Below are positions 1-9,726 of a stretch of DNA of 36,680 bases, piece by piece (the stretch's first letter is position 1; each line of letters begins with the position of its first letter). The position numbers and the translations under genes are program-made. A model generated the notes under the pieces. The model worked only from the letters and a program-made list of their open reading frames with translations, had not been told where the DNA came from and searched no databases. This DNA is from an uncultured Candidatus Thioglobus sp. GTDB lineage: Bacteria; Pseudomonadota; Gammaproteobacteria; PS1; Pseudothioglobaceae. The DNA is taken from NCBI GenBank assembly GCA_905612405.1, contig CAJQRX010000030.1, positions 1 to 36,680 of the forward strand, given 5' to 3'.

Positions 1-1
1 C

Positions 2-208
2 AATGCAGCAGGTGTTGGTGCTAGTGCTGCATTATTAGATGTTAATAAGCGAAAAATAATTATTGATGCAGTAGACAAAGTTGTTAAAATTGAAACTGCT
101 ACTGAACCAAAATTCCAAGACTATTTTGTTGACGCAATGAAATTCAGTGTATCACCAGTAAAACAACAGCAAACCAATAAAGTTAGGCGCCGTAAAAGAG
201 CGCCTTAG
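2..208 (+). CDS. C-terminal fragment of a RACo-like / DUF4445 (ASKHA-type) corrinoid-activation ferredoxin protein; 5' end lies outside the window
   Basis: Open frame from the window edge to TAG at 206-208: NAAGVGASAALLDVNKRKIIIDAVDKVVKIETATEPKFQDYFVDAMKFSVSPVKQQQTNKVRRRKRAP. The GNAAGxGAxxALL...ExxxxPxFQxxFVxAMxF pattern is typical of the C-terminus of DUF4445/RACo proteins. It sits next to an MttB-family gene. Confidence 0.7.
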   Translation, partial: NAAGVGASAALLDVNKRKIIIDAVDKVVKIETATEPKFQDYFVDAMKFSVSPVKQQQTNKVRRRKRAP

Positions 209-230
209 TTATAAATTAGGAGAAATTGTA

Positions 231-1775
231 ATGGCTAGAGAAAGAAGAAGACGTAGAGGAGGGGCAGATGATTCTGATGCACAAGAGGCAGCTAAAGCGC
301 CTGCATATATAAAGAGAAAAATACCACATTACAGCATTCTCAGTGATGATGATCTTAGTATTATTGAAGAAAATGCGGATACTATTTTAGAAGAGATTGG
401 GATAGTATTTTCTGAAGACCAAGAAGCTCTTGATATACTTGAAAAAGCTGGTGCCAGTGTTGATGGAGAGCGAGTTAGGTTTCCAAAAGGAATGTGCCGC
501 AAACTAATACAAGATAACGCTCCAAAGCAGTTTACTCAATTCGCTCGTAATCCTGAGAGAAATGTTGAAATTGGTGGTGATAATATGGTTTTAGTTCCTG
601 CTTATGGCCCTCCATTTGTTCATGATCTTGATGAAGGTCGACGTTATGCAACAATAGAAGATTTTAGGAATTTTATAAAACTTGCTTATATGTCAGATAA
701 TATTCATCACTCTGGCGGAACTATTTGTGAGCCAGTAGACTTGCCAGTTAATAAACGTCACTTTGATATGGTTTATAGTCACATCAAATACTCAGACAAG
801 GCCTTTATGGGTTCTGTTACTTCAGCTGAGAGAGCTCAGGATACTGTTGATATGGTTAAAATATTATTTGGTGATGATTTTGTTGATAAAAATTGTGTAC
901 TTATAAGCTTAATTAATGCAAGCTCACCAATGTCGTTTGATGCTACTATGCTTGGGGCCCTTAAGGTCTATGCAAGAAACAATCAGGCAACAATTGTAAC
1001 CCCGTTTATTGTCGCTGGCGCGATGGCTCCAACAACCGCAGTAGGTGTTGCAGCTCAAAGTCTTGCAGAAGGACTAGCAGGCATGGCATTTGCTCAACTC
1101 ATTAGGCCCGGTACGCCTGTTATTTATGGAAATTTTGTTACTGCAATGTCTATGAAATCTGGCGCTCCAACTTTTGGAACTCCTGAGGCTGGCCATATGA
1201 TGAATATTTCTGGAGCCTTAGCTAGAAGACTTGGTGTTCCGTTTAGAAGTGGTGGAGGCTTTAATGGCGCTAAGATGCCAGATGCCCAAGCTGGTTATGA
1301 AGCTGCAAATACAATGCAAGCAACTATAAATGCGAGTGTTAATTTTAATTTACATACAGCTGGCTGGCTAGAAGGTGGCTTGTGTATGAGTTATGAAAAA
1401 TTCATAATGGATGCCGATCAAGCGGGAATGATGAGAGTATCTGCAGAGGGAATTGATATGACTGAAAATGGTCAGGCTATGGATGCAATTCGTGAAATTG
1501 GAAGTATGTCCGACGATACGCCAAAACATTTTTTAGGATGTGAGCATACTAAGAAGAATTTTAAGAGCGCTTTTTATATGTCAGATGTTCTTGATGATAA
1601 TAGTTTTGAGCAGTGGGTTCAAGATGGTTCAAGAGATACTGCAATGCTTGCTAATGGTATCTATAAAAAAATGCTATCTGAATATGAATTTCCGCCACTT
1701 GATCCAGCTATAGATGAAGCTTTATTAAAATATATTAAAGATCGTAAAGATAGTTTTGAGGATTCAAATATCTAA
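231..1775 (+). CDS. Trimethylamine methyltransferase (MttB) superfamily protein, non-pyrrolysine type
   Basis: 514 aa. MttB-family features throughout (e.g. GGTICEPVDLPVNKRHFDMVYSHIKYSDKAFMGSV, GFNGAKMPDAQAGYEAANTMQATINASVNFNLHTAGWLEGGL). SD AGGAG precedes the ATG. No in-frame TAG. Confidence 0.88.
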   Translation: MARERRRRRGGADDSDAQEAAKAPAYIKRKIPHYSILSDDDLSIIEENADTILEEIGIVFSEDQEALDILEKAGASVDGERVRFPKGMCRKLIQDNAPKQFTQFARNPERNVEIGGDNMVLVPAYGPPFVHDLDEGRRYATIEDFRNFIKLAYMSDNIHHSGGTICEPVDLPVNKRHFDMVYSHIKYSDKAFMGSVTSAERAQDTVDMVKILFGDDFVDKNCVLISLINASSPMSFDATMLGALKVYARNNQATIVTPFIVAGAMAPTTAVGVAAQSLAEGLAGMAFAQLIRPGTPVIYGNFVTAMSMKSGAPTFGTPEAGHMMNISGALARRLGVPFRSGGGFNGAKMPDAQAGYEAANTMQATINASVNFNLHTAGWLEGGLCMSYEKFIMDADQAGMMRVSAEGIDMTENGQAMDAIREIGSMSDDTPKHFLGCEHTKKNFKSAFYMSDVLDDNSFEQWVQDGSRDTAMLANGIYKKMLSEYEFPPLDPAIDEALLKYIKDRKDSFEDSNI

Positions 1776-1883
1776 GAATTTTCTATTTTCATATTTATTA
1801 TAATTCAAGCAGTTATGAATTTAATTATTAAAGAACGATTGATTTTCTAAGATAATGTTCCAACTATAATATATATAAACCTT

Positions 1884-1935
1884 AAAGAGCTATTTTCACT
1901 TGAAAATTTCAGGTGTTATCGCCCTTTGTTTTTTT
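1884..1935 (+). promoter_or_regulatory. Imperfect stem-loop followed by a T tract in the fhs leader (possible attenuator, or the mttB terminator)
   Basis: Outer arms AAAG-a-GC (1884-1890) and GC-c-CTTT (1921-1927). Inner arms CACTTGA (1897-1903) and TCAGGTG (1909-1915), one G-U wobble. T7 run at 1929-1935. Confidence 0.5.
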
Positions 1936-1960
1936 ACTTTCGTGAGATTTAGGAGAAAAA

Positions 1961-3640
1961 ATGAGTGAGTATAAGACAGATATTGATATTGCAAGAGAAG
2001 TTACCGGTGAACACATTAATGACATTGGTGCTAAACTCAATATCAATCAAGCTGACTTGGTGCCTTTTGGCCATGATAAGGCAAAAATTTCATGGAGTGC
2101 AATAGATGCGGTTCAAAAGAATAAAAATGGTAAGCTCATCCTTGTTACTGCCGTAACTCCTACTCCAGCTGGTGAGGGTAAAACAACTACTTCTGTTGGA
2201 CTCACAGATGGCCTTAATAAGATCGGTAAGCAAACAACTGTTTGTCTTCGTGAACCAAGTCTAGGACCATGTTTTGGTATGAAGGGTGGTGCTGCTGGTG
2301 GTGGTTATGCTCAAGTAATTCCAATGGAAGATATTAATCTTCATTTTACTGGTGACTTCCACGCAATTACTTCAGCGCATAGCTTACTTTCTGCAATGAT
2401 TGATAATCATATTTATTGGGGAAATTCAACAAATATAGATAGTAGGAAAGTAGTATTTCGTCGTGTTGTTGATATGAATGATCGCTCCCTTCGGACAATT
2501 ACTTCTTCTTTGGGCGGCTCTACAAATGGTTACCCGCGTGAAGATGGTTTTGATATTACTGTTGCTTCTGAAGTCATGGCTATTTTCTGCTTGTCCCAAA
2601 ACCTGATAGAGCTTGAAGAAAAATTGGGAAATATTATCATTGCTTATACTCGTGATTTAACGCCAGTAAGAGCAAAACAAATCAATGCTCACCATGCAAT
2701 GACAGTTCTATTAAAGGACGCATTTAGACCAAACTTAGTGCAAACTTTAGAGGGCAATCCTGCACTGATTCATGGCGGTCCATTTGCAAATATTGCTCAT
2801 GGCTGTAATTCAGTTATTGCTACAAAAACAGCGCTAAAATTATCAGATTATGTTGTAACAGAAGCTGGATTTGGAGCTGATTTAGGTGCAGAAAAATTCT
2901 TTGATATTAAATGCCGTAAAGCGGGCCTTGCTCCAGATGCAGTTGTTTTGGTCGCAACAGTTAGGGCTCTTAAGCATCAAGGCGGCGTTGCTAAAGCAGA
3001 TTTAAATAATGAAAATACTGATGCGCTTGGTAAAGGATGCGTGAATCTTGGGAGACATATTCGCAACCTGAGTCAATTTGGTGTTCCACTTGTAGTTGGT
3101 ATTAATAAGTTTGTATCTGATACAGAAGCTGAATTTCAAGTAATCAGAGATTATTGTGAGCAGTTTAATGTAGAAGTTAGTGTTACTAGTCACTGGGAAC
3201 ATGGTGGTGATGGTGCAATTGACCTGGCAGAAAAGGTGGTTAGGTTAGCTGACTCAGGCACTGCACAATTCAAAACATTATATGATGATGAGCTTTCTCT
3301 TCTTGAGAAAGTAGAAACCATTGCCAAAAAACTCTATGGTGCGGATGAGGTTTTAGCTGATAAAGTTATTAGAGCAGAGCTTAATAGGTATCAAGATAAC
3401 GGGTTTGGTCATCTACCAGTTTGTATAGCTAAGACTCAATATAGTTTTTCCACTGATCCACAATTATTAGGTGCTCCTTCAGGACACTCAATGTCGATTC
3501 GAGAAGTTAGACTTTCAGCAGGTGCTGAGTTTGTTGTAGTGGTTTGTGGTGCAATTATGACTATGCCCGGATTACCAAGAGTTCCAGCTGCAGATAAGAT
3601 TAAATTGGATGAAAATGGACTAGTGCAAGGACTTTTTTAA
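1961..3640 (+). CDS. fhs: Formate--tetrahydrofolate ligase
   Basis: 559 aa. Nucleotide-binding [57 protein letters not shown], and C-terminal [15 protein letters not shown]. Confidence 0.97.
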   Translation: MSEYKTDIDIAREVTGEHINDIGAKLNINQADLVPFGHDKAKISWSAIDAVQKNKNGKLILVTAVTPTPAGEGKTTTSVGLTDGLNKIGKQTTVCLREPSLGPCFGMKGGAAGGGYAQVIPMEDINLHFTGDFHAITSAHSLLSAMIDNHIYWGNSTNIDSRKVVFRRVVDMNDRSLRTITSSLGGSTNGYPREDGFDITVASEVMAIFCLSQNLIELEEKLGNIIIAYTRDLTPVRAKQINAHHAMTVLLKDAFRPNLVQTLEGNPALIHGGPFANIAHGCNSVIATKTALKLSDYVVTEAGFGADLGAEKFFDIKCRKAGLAPDAVVLVATVRALKHQGGVAKADLNNENTDALGKGCVNLGRHIRNLSQFGVPLVVGINKFVSDTEAEFQVIRDYCEQFNVEVSVTSHWEHGGDGAIDLAEKVVRLADSGTAQFKTLYDDELSLLEKVETIAKKLYGADEVLADKVIRAELNRYQDNGFGHLPVCIAKTQYSFSTDPQLLGAPSGHSMSIREVRLSAGAEFVVVVCGAIMTMPGLPRVPAADKIKLDENGLVQGLF

Positions 3641-3643
3641 ACT

Positions 3644-4489
3644 ATGACTATTAGTGATACAGTTGACTATGACATTCACAGGGTTGAGAATTCAACTCTA
3701 GAGGAGTCAAGTGACTGCATTGCTATTGAAGAGCCACTAGAAATTGCTATTCGTTATTTTAAGAATGATGAGTGGATTACAGATCCGCTCATGGTTACAA
3801 TGAGAACGCCAGGGGATGATAATGCTTTAGTAAGTGGGTTACTATTTTCTGAAGGAATTATCCAAGATAAGGATGCTATAGATACTATAGATGTCAATGG
3901 TGAAAATAAGGGCAAATATGATGTTGATAACTCACTAATAATTACTTTAGCAAAAGGGAACAAATTAGATTTGAAGAATTTACAGCGTCATTTTATGGTT
4001 AATTCGAGTTGCGGTGTTTGTGGGAAAGGCACTTTAAATGCTATTGAAATTGCCTATGAGCCAAACATTGATAAAGCTGGTCCAATTGTAAATATTGATT
4101 TGATTACAGAGCTGCCTGATATATTAAGAGCGAAACAGGAGCAATTTGCTAATACTGGAGGGGTACATGCCAGTGCATTATTGACTGAGAGTGGGAAGGT
4201 TCTGCATTTGGCAGAAGATGTAGGTAGACATAATGCACTTGATAAGCTGATAGGTCACGTAAGATGTAATGATATGTTGAGACCGATTGAGCAATTTGTT
4301 ATGTGCTCTGGTCGATTGGGATTCGACATTATACAAAAAGCAGTAATGTCTAGAATAGGAATGATAGTTGGTATCGGAGCTCCAACTTCATTAGCACTTG
4401 ATTTAGCGGAAAAATTTGATATTACTTTGATAGGTTTCATTAAAAAAAACAAATATAATATATACACGGGTGCTTGGCGCATTAGTTAA
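3644..4489 (+). CDS. fdhD: Formate dehydrogenase accessory sulfurtransferase FdhD
   Basis: 281 aa. CxxC motif in NSSCGVCGKGT, plus TGGVHASALL, AEDVGRHNALDKLIG and CSGRLGFDIIQKA. Starts 3 nt after the fhs stop. Confidence 0.95.
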   Translation: MTISDTVDYDIHRVENSTLEESSDCIAIEEPLEIAIRYFKNDEWITDPLMVTMRTPGDDNALVSGLLFSEGIIQDKDAIDTIDVNGENKGKYDVDNSLIITLAKGNKLDLKNLQRHFMVNSSCGVCGKGTLNAIEIAYEPNIDKAGPIVNIDLITELPDILRAKQEQFANTGGVHASALLTESGKVLHLAEDVGRHNALDKLIGHVRCNDMLRPIEQFVMCSGRLGFDIIQKAVMSRIGMIVGIGAPTSLALDLAEKFDITLIGFIKKNKYNIYTGAWRIS

Positions 4490-4506
4490 AGATCTTAGGA
4501 GATTAA

Positions 4507-6147
4507 ATGTCTAGAAATATTAGTTTATTGTCAGGAAAAAAGGACGATAAAAATAGCTTATTTGGAAAGATTTCGGTTAGCCCAACAGATGCTAGTGATT
4601 CAAAGCTAGCAGCTGAATATAACCTAGGTGTTTCTACGGTTCATAGTGCTAAGAGCTTTTATGACTTTCTTAATGAAGACTTTAAAAGTAAAAAAGCCTA
4701 TCTATGTACTGGAAGTGCATGCCTTTGTAGGGGTACTCAAGATGAAGTCTCAGATAAGCTGAATCAAAAATTTGGTGAAGAGAACGTTGGTGAGATGATC
4801 TGCCTTGGAAGGTGTTATGAAAATAGTGCATTTAACTATAACGGTGAAAACTATTCAGGCGATGACATCAATAAATTAGATCAAATTATTGCTGGAAAGC
4901 ATTCTAGCCCAGCTTACACAATGAAATCATTTTCAAAAATCCCATTCTTAGTGGAGGAAAGTGTTTTTTCTACTTATGAAGACTTTAAAGATTTACTTGA
5001 GGTATGTTTTGCAACTGAAAAAGACGATTTAATAGCGTCTTTGAAAGATTCAGGTCTTCGTGGACGAGGAGGCGCAGGGTTTCCAACTGGAATGAAATGG
5101 GAGTTTTGTAAAGATCAAGAAGTTTCAACGAAGTATGTTGTCTGTAATGCAGATGAAGGAGATCCTGGAGCATTCTCTGATAGATATTTGATGGAAGAGC
5201 AGCCACTTAAAGTTTTATTTGGTATGGTAATCTGCGCTTATATTATTGGCTCAAAACAAGGTTTTTTATACATTCGGGGTGAGTATCCAGAGTCTATTAC
5301 TATTACCAATGATTCATTAGCAAGGCTTCGTGAATTAGGATTACTGGGCAATAATATTTTAGGTACCGGTTTTGACTTTGATATGAATGTTGTTGAAGGT
5401 CAAGGCGCTTATATTTGTGGTGAAGAAACTGCACTTATTGCATCTATAGAAGGCCGTCGTGCAGAAGTTGATGTGCGACCTCCTTTTCCAGTTGTTGAAG
5501 GTTTATATAAAAAGCCAACTGTAGTTAATAATGTTGAAAGCTTAGCAGCGGTTGCTGCAATATTTAAACTTGGAAGTGAGGCTTATAAAACTATTGGAAA
5601 CGGAAGATCATTAGGCACAAAATTAATCTCTCTGGATGGTTATTTCAACAATCCAGGCCTCTATGAAGTCGACTTGGGAACGCCAATTAGCTTTATTATT
5701 GATAAGATTGGTGGTGGTTTCAATGATGATATCAAGGCTTTACAGATTGGTGGACCACTAGGTGGCATTGTTCCAGTGGATATCTTAAAAACTTTAACGT
5801 TAGATTTTGAAGCTTTCTCTGAGGGTGGATTCCTACTTGGACATGCTAGTTTTGTATGTATTCCTAAGTCATTCTCTGCAGTCGAGTATGCGAAACACTT
5901 ATTTGCTTTTACTGCTCATGAGTCATGCGGTAAATGCTTCCCTTGTAGATTGGGTTCTACTCGTGGCAAAGAAATGCTAGAATCAGCTATAGAAGGTAAA
6001 CAAAAATTTTCTGAAGAATTGATTTATGATTTATTAGAGACAATGGAAGTAGGGTCGTTATGCGCATTAGGCGGCGGTCTTCCTCTTGCAATTAAAAATT
6101 TACTCGAGCACTGCGGTGACGAGTTCCAACCTATGATGGAGAAATAG
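4507..6147 (+). CDS. fdsB: NAD-dependent formate dehydrogenase beta (diaphorase) subunit, NuoE-like domain fused to NuoF-like domain
   Basis: 546 aa. N-terminal thioredoxin-like 2Fe-2S pattern (CTGSAC...CLGRC). FMN/NADH-site GLRGRGGAGFPTGMKWEF. C-terminal 4Fe-4S ESCGKCFPCRLGS. Confidence 0.9.
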   Translation: MSRNISLLSGKKDDKNSLFGKISVSPTDASDSKLAAEYNLGVSTVHSAKSFYDFLNEDFKSKKAYLCTGSACLCRGTQDEVSDKLNQKFGEENVGEMICLGRCYENSAFNYNGENYSGDDINKLDQIIAGKHSSPAYTMKSFSKIPFLVEESVFSTYEDFKDLLEVCFATEKDDLIASLKDSGLRGRGGAGFPTGMKWEFCKDQEVSTKYVVCNADEGDPGAFSDRYLMEEQPLKVLFGMVICAYIIGSKQGFLYIRGEYPESITITNDSLARLRELGLLGNNILGTGFDFDMNVVEGQGAYICGEETALIASIEGRRAEVDVRPPFPVVEGLYKKPTVVNNVESLAAVAAIFKLGSEAYKTIGNGRSLGTKLISLDGYFNNPGLYEVDLGTPISFIIDKIGGGFNDDIKALQIGGPLGGIVPVDILKTLTLDFEAFSEGGFLLGHASFVCIPKSFSAVEYAKHLFAFTAHESCGKCFPCRLGSTRGKEMLESAIEGKQKFSEELIYDLLETMEVGSLCALGGGLPLAIKNLLEHCGDEFQPMMEK

Positions 6148-6148
6148 T

Positions 6149-8863
6149 ATGTCAGAAAACCCGCAAGGTGTATTTATTGATGATGTTGAGTTCCCGTTTG
6201 ATGACTCATCATCTATTCTAGCGTTTACTGATAAGGCTCTTGGAGACAAAATTATTCCAACCCTTTGTAACGACGATAATCTTCAGCCATATGGGGCTTG
6301 TAGGGTTTGTTCTGTTGAAGTTCAACAATCAGAAGATGGGCCAAAGAGAACAGTAGCATCATGTCATACGCCGATTGTTCCAGGTATGCGAATTCATACA
6401 AATTCTACTAGTATTAAAAAACTGCGTAAGAATATTGTTGAGCTAGTTTTAAGTGATCATCCACCTGATTGTCTAACTTGTGAGGTAAATGGTAACTGTG
6501 AATTACAAGATGTAGCGGCAAGTGTAGGTGTGCGACAAATACGTTATGCAAAAGGTGAAAACCATTGTGATCGTGAAAAAGACTTGTCTCATGCTTATAT
6601 GAGAATGGACCTGTCGAAATGTATCAACTGTTCAAGATGTGTCCGTGCTTGTGATGAAGTTCAAGGTCAATTTACGTTGACGATGACAGGAAGAGGTTTT
6701 GAGTCTCGTATTACAACAGATAATGACATGCTTTTTGGAGACTCTTCATGTGTCTCTTGCGGTGCCTGTGCACAAACTTGTCCAACATCAGCAATCTCTG
6801 ATGTATTTCAGTCAAAATCAGTTGAAGCTGACAAAACAGTTAGAACGACATGCTCATACTGTGGAGTAGGCTGTAATCTAGAAGTTGCGGTAAAAAATGA
6901 TGAAGTGTTATCAATCCGAGCACCTCAAGATGCTGTTAATGCAGGACATACCTGCTTAAAGGGGCGCTATGCATTTAAATTTTATAACCACGAAGACAGA
7001 CTAACATCACCACTTATTAGAAAAAATGGGGAGTTGGTTCCTTGTTCTTGGGATGAAGCTTTAGATTTTATTAAAGGCAAATTTGAATCAATCAAAGAGA
7101 ATCATGGTCCAGATGCAATAGCTGGTATTTCTTCTGCACGTTGTACTAATGAAGAAAACTATATGTTTCAAAAAATGATTCGTCAAATAGTTGGTACTAA
7201 TAATATTGACTGTTGTGCCCGTGTTTGCCATTCACCTACTGCTTGGGGAATGCAACAAAGTTTTGGAACTGGTGCTGGTACTAATTCAACTGCAGATATT
7301 CCTCTAGCCGACTGTATGATGGTTATTGGTGCAAATCCAACTTCTGCACATCCTGTAACTGGTGCAAAAATTAAGCAGCAAGCCATGTCTGGAGCTACCC
7401 TTATCGTCATTGACCCAATTCGTACTGAGTTGGCACGGATGGCTGATCACCACTTACAACTTAAACCTGGAACAAATGTTGCGGTATTAAATATGTTTCA
7501 GTACTTCATAGTAGAGGCTGGCCTTCTAGATCAGGACTTTATTAAAGAAAGATGTGAGGGTGGTGAAGAGTTTATTGAACAAATTAAAAAACTTGATGTT
7601 GATGCAATGGCTCAAATTAGTCAGCTTGATAAAGATGATGTTAAAGCAGCAGCGATTGCATATGCTTCTGCAAAAAGTGCAATGGAGTTTCATGGCCTAG
7701 GTGTAACTGAGCATTCTCAGGGTACAAAGACAGTTATGTTAATTTCAAATCTGGCAATGATGACAGGTAATCTTGGTCGTCCTGGTGTTGGTGTTAACCC
7801 ACTTCGTGGTCAGAATAACGTGCAAGGTGCAGCAGATATGGGCTGTCAACCTCATCATGGTCCAGGGTACTTATGGATGGATCAAAAAGAAGTTCAAGAT
7901 TTCTATGAAGATAAGTTAGGACTTCCTTCGCCCACAACTGCAGGTAGAAAGATTCCTGAAATGTTTGATGGTGCAGTAGATGGATCCCTTAAAGCGCTAT
8001 GGATTTTTGCTGAAGATGTTGTTCAAACAGACCCAAATACACATCATGTTGTTAAGGCTATGCAAGGCCTTGACTTACTTGTTGTACAAGAAATCTTTAT
8101 GAGTGAAACAGCTAAAATGGCTGACGTAGTTTTGCCAGGCACAACATTTCTTGAAAAGAGTGGTACGTTTACAAATACTGAGAGACGAATTCAGCAGGTT
8201 AATGCTGCAGTTAAGCCACTTCCAGGAACAAAAACGGATGGTCAGATTATTGTAGAAATGATGCGTAAATTGGGCTTTGAGCAGCCTGATTTTAATGCTG
8301 AGATTGTTTTGAAAGAAATAGCCAGTGTGGTTTCATTTTTTGAGGGCGTAACTTGGGAGGGACTGCGCGCAAGTCCAATGGGCTTACAATGGCCTGTTAA
8401 TAAAAAAGGTGAGGACACTCAAATACTACATATTGGTGAATTTAAGCGAGGCAAGGGTAAGTTTCATTATCATGACTGGAAGGAAAGTGAAGAGCTTACT
8501 AAGCATAAGAATGAGTATCCATTTATTCTTACTACCAGTCGTGAGCTTCAACACTACAACTGCGCAACTATGACTAGGCGAACATCTAACGTAAAAATCT
8601 TGACAAAAGATGTGATTATGTTAAACCCAAAAGATGCAAGAGCGAAAGATCTTACAACTGGTGATCGTGCAACTTTGAAATCTGATAGAGGTGAAATTAC
8701 TCTTGACGTTGAAGTTACAGATCGGGTCAAAAGAGGCGTTATAAGAACTACTTTTCATTTCCCTGAAGTATTAATTAATGAAGTAACAAGTGCCGTTACT
8801 GATGAAGAGACTAAGTGTCCAGAATACAAAATTGTAGCTGTAGACATCTTAAAAGCTTCTTAG
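6149..8863 (+). CDS. fdsA: NAD-dependent formate dehydrogenase alpha subunit, molybdopterin or tungstopterin type, cysteine-containing
   Basis: 904 aa. N-terminal 2Fe-2S and 4Fe-4S ferredoxin motifs (CRVCSVEV, CINCSRCVRAC, CVSCGACAQTCP), CSYCGVGC cluster site, and CCARVCHSPTAWGM with Cys at the expected metal-ligand position. Confidence 0.93.
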   Translation: MSENPQGVFIDDVEFPFDDSSSILAFTDKALGDKIIPTLCNDDNLQPYGACRVCSVEVQQSEDGPKRTVASCHTPIVPGMRIHTNSTSIKKLRKNIVELVLSDHPPDCLTCEVNGNCELQDVAASVGVRQIRYAKGENHCDREKDLSHAYMRMDLSKCINCSRCVRACDEVQGQFTLTMTGRGFESRITTDNDMLFGDSSCVSCGACAQTCPTSAISDVFQSKSVEADKTVRTTCSYCGVGCNLEVAVKNDEVLSIRAPQDAVNAGHTCLKGRYAFKFYNHEDRLTSPLIRKNGELVPCSWDEALDFIKGKFESIKENHGPDAIAGISSARCTNEENYMFQKMIRQIVGTNNIDCCARVCHSPTAWGMQQSFGTGAGTNSTADIPLADCMMVIGANPTSAHPVTGAKIKQQAMSGATLIVIDPIRTELARMADHHLQLKPGTNVAVLNMFQYFIVEAGLLDQDFIKERCEGGEEFIEQIKKLDVDAMAQISQLDKDDVKAAAIAYASAKSAMEFHGLGVTEHSQGTKTVMLISNLAMMTGNLGRPGVGVNPLRGQNNVQGAADMGCQPHHGPGYLWMDQKEVQDFYEDKLGLPSPTTAGRKIPEMFDGAVDGSLKALWIFAEDVVQTDPNTHHVVKAMQGLDLLVVQEIFMSETAKMADVVLPGTTFLEKSGTFTNTERRIQQVNAAVKPLPGTKTDGQIIVEMMRKLGFEQPDFNAEIVLKEIASVVSFFEGVTWEGLRASPMGLQWPVNKKGEDTQILHIGEFKRGKGKFHYHDWKESEELTKHKNEYPFILTTSRELQHYNCATMTRRTSNVKILTKDVIMLNPKDARAKDLTTGDRATLKSDRGEITLDVEVTDRVKRGVIRTTFHFPEVLINEVTSAVTDEETKCPEYKIVAVDILKAS

Positions 8864-8874
8864 TAGCTTAAATA

Positions 8875-8897
8875 AAGTGAGCCTTTATGGCTCACTT
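8875..8897. terminator. Hairpin between convergent fdsA and ppsR, possible bidirectional terminator
   Basis: Perfect 9-bp stem AAGTGAGCC-TTTAT-GGCTCACTT in the 41-nt gap between convergent genes. No long T tract on either side. Confidence 0.6.
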
Positions 8898-8904
8898 ACA
8901 TAAC

Positions 8905-9717
8905 CTAATAGCGCCTTTCTAGCTTACTTTTTTGTAGTATCCGGCCCGCTATTTCTTCAATTGAAATGTGACTTGTATCTATAAAAGGTACATCATTTTG
9001 TACATACATATCTTCTGCTCTTCTAACTTCCTTTTGACACTGTTCAATAGAGGCATAGCCACTATTAGATCTCCTCTCATCTCTTATATTCTGAAGTCGA
9101 ACAGGATTTATGCTTAACCCATAAAGTTTATATTTAAATGGCTTTAAAACACTCGGAAGTTTAACTGAATCTAAGTCCTCATCTATTAATGGGTAATTAG
9201 CAGCATATATTCCGTATTGAAGGGCTAAAAAAAGACAGGTAGGCGTCTTGCCTGATCTTGATACACCAGTAAGAATTATGTCCGCATGCTCATAGTTTTT
9301 GGTAGATAAACCATCATCGTTATTGAGTGCAAAATTTATGCTATCAATTCGACCTGAGTACGTATTTTTATTTCCTACTCCATGAGAAAGCCCCATTTCA
9401 TGAGATGATTTAGTTTTTAGAGTATTTTCCATTTTTGAAATAAAAGTTTCAAAAAAATCAAAAATAATCCCGCCACTATTTTCAAGCAGATGGGAATATT
9501 CAGCTGATACTTGGGTGCTGAAAATCAAAGCAGGTTCGCCATCAGTTTCTGAGGCCTCTTTAATTAATAAGGCAGCTGTCTGAGCTTTTTTTTGCGTATC
9601 TATAAATGCTAGATTAACCCGCTTAAAATTTATTTCAGGGAATTGTGTAAGAAGACTGTTGCCAAGTGCTTCAGCTGTAATACCCGTTCTATCTGAAATA
9701 AAAAATACAGTTCTCAT
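8905..9717 (-). CDS. ppsR: PEP synthetase regulatory protein (bifunctional kinase/pyrophosphorylase, DUF299 family)
   Basis: 270 aa. MRTVFFISDRTGITAEALGNSLL N-terminus and P-loop GVSRSGKTPTCLFLALQYGIYAANYPL. Adjacent to ppsA. Confidence 0.93.
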   Translation of the reverse strand: MRTVFFISDRTGITAEALGNSLLTQFPEINFKRVNLAFIDTQKKAQTAALLIKEASETDGEPALIFSTQVSAEYSHLLENSGGIIFDFFETFISKMENTLKTKSSHEMGLSHGVGNKNTYSGRIDSINFALNNDDGLSTKNYEHADIILTGVSRSGKTPTCLFLALQYGIYAANYPLIDEDLDSVKLPSVLKPFKYKLYGLSINPVRLQNIRDERRSNSGYASIEQCQKEVRRAEDMYVQNDVPFIDTSHISIEEIAGRILQKSKLERRY

Positions 9718-9726
9718 ATTGATGTT

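Noticed and set aside
3002-3202. Antisense ORF inside fhs, and similar antisense ORFs at 3754-3963, 4255-4482, 4985-5206, 7183-7410, 13304-13531, 13518-13751, 13832-14119, 16123-16425, 17061-17276, 17478-17678, 18057-18272, 21141-21362, 31460-31648, 31958-32377 and 35810-36004
   Set aside because: They lie opposite clearly conserved coding genes, have no recognisable domains and low-complexity or unlikely composition, and are expected by chance.
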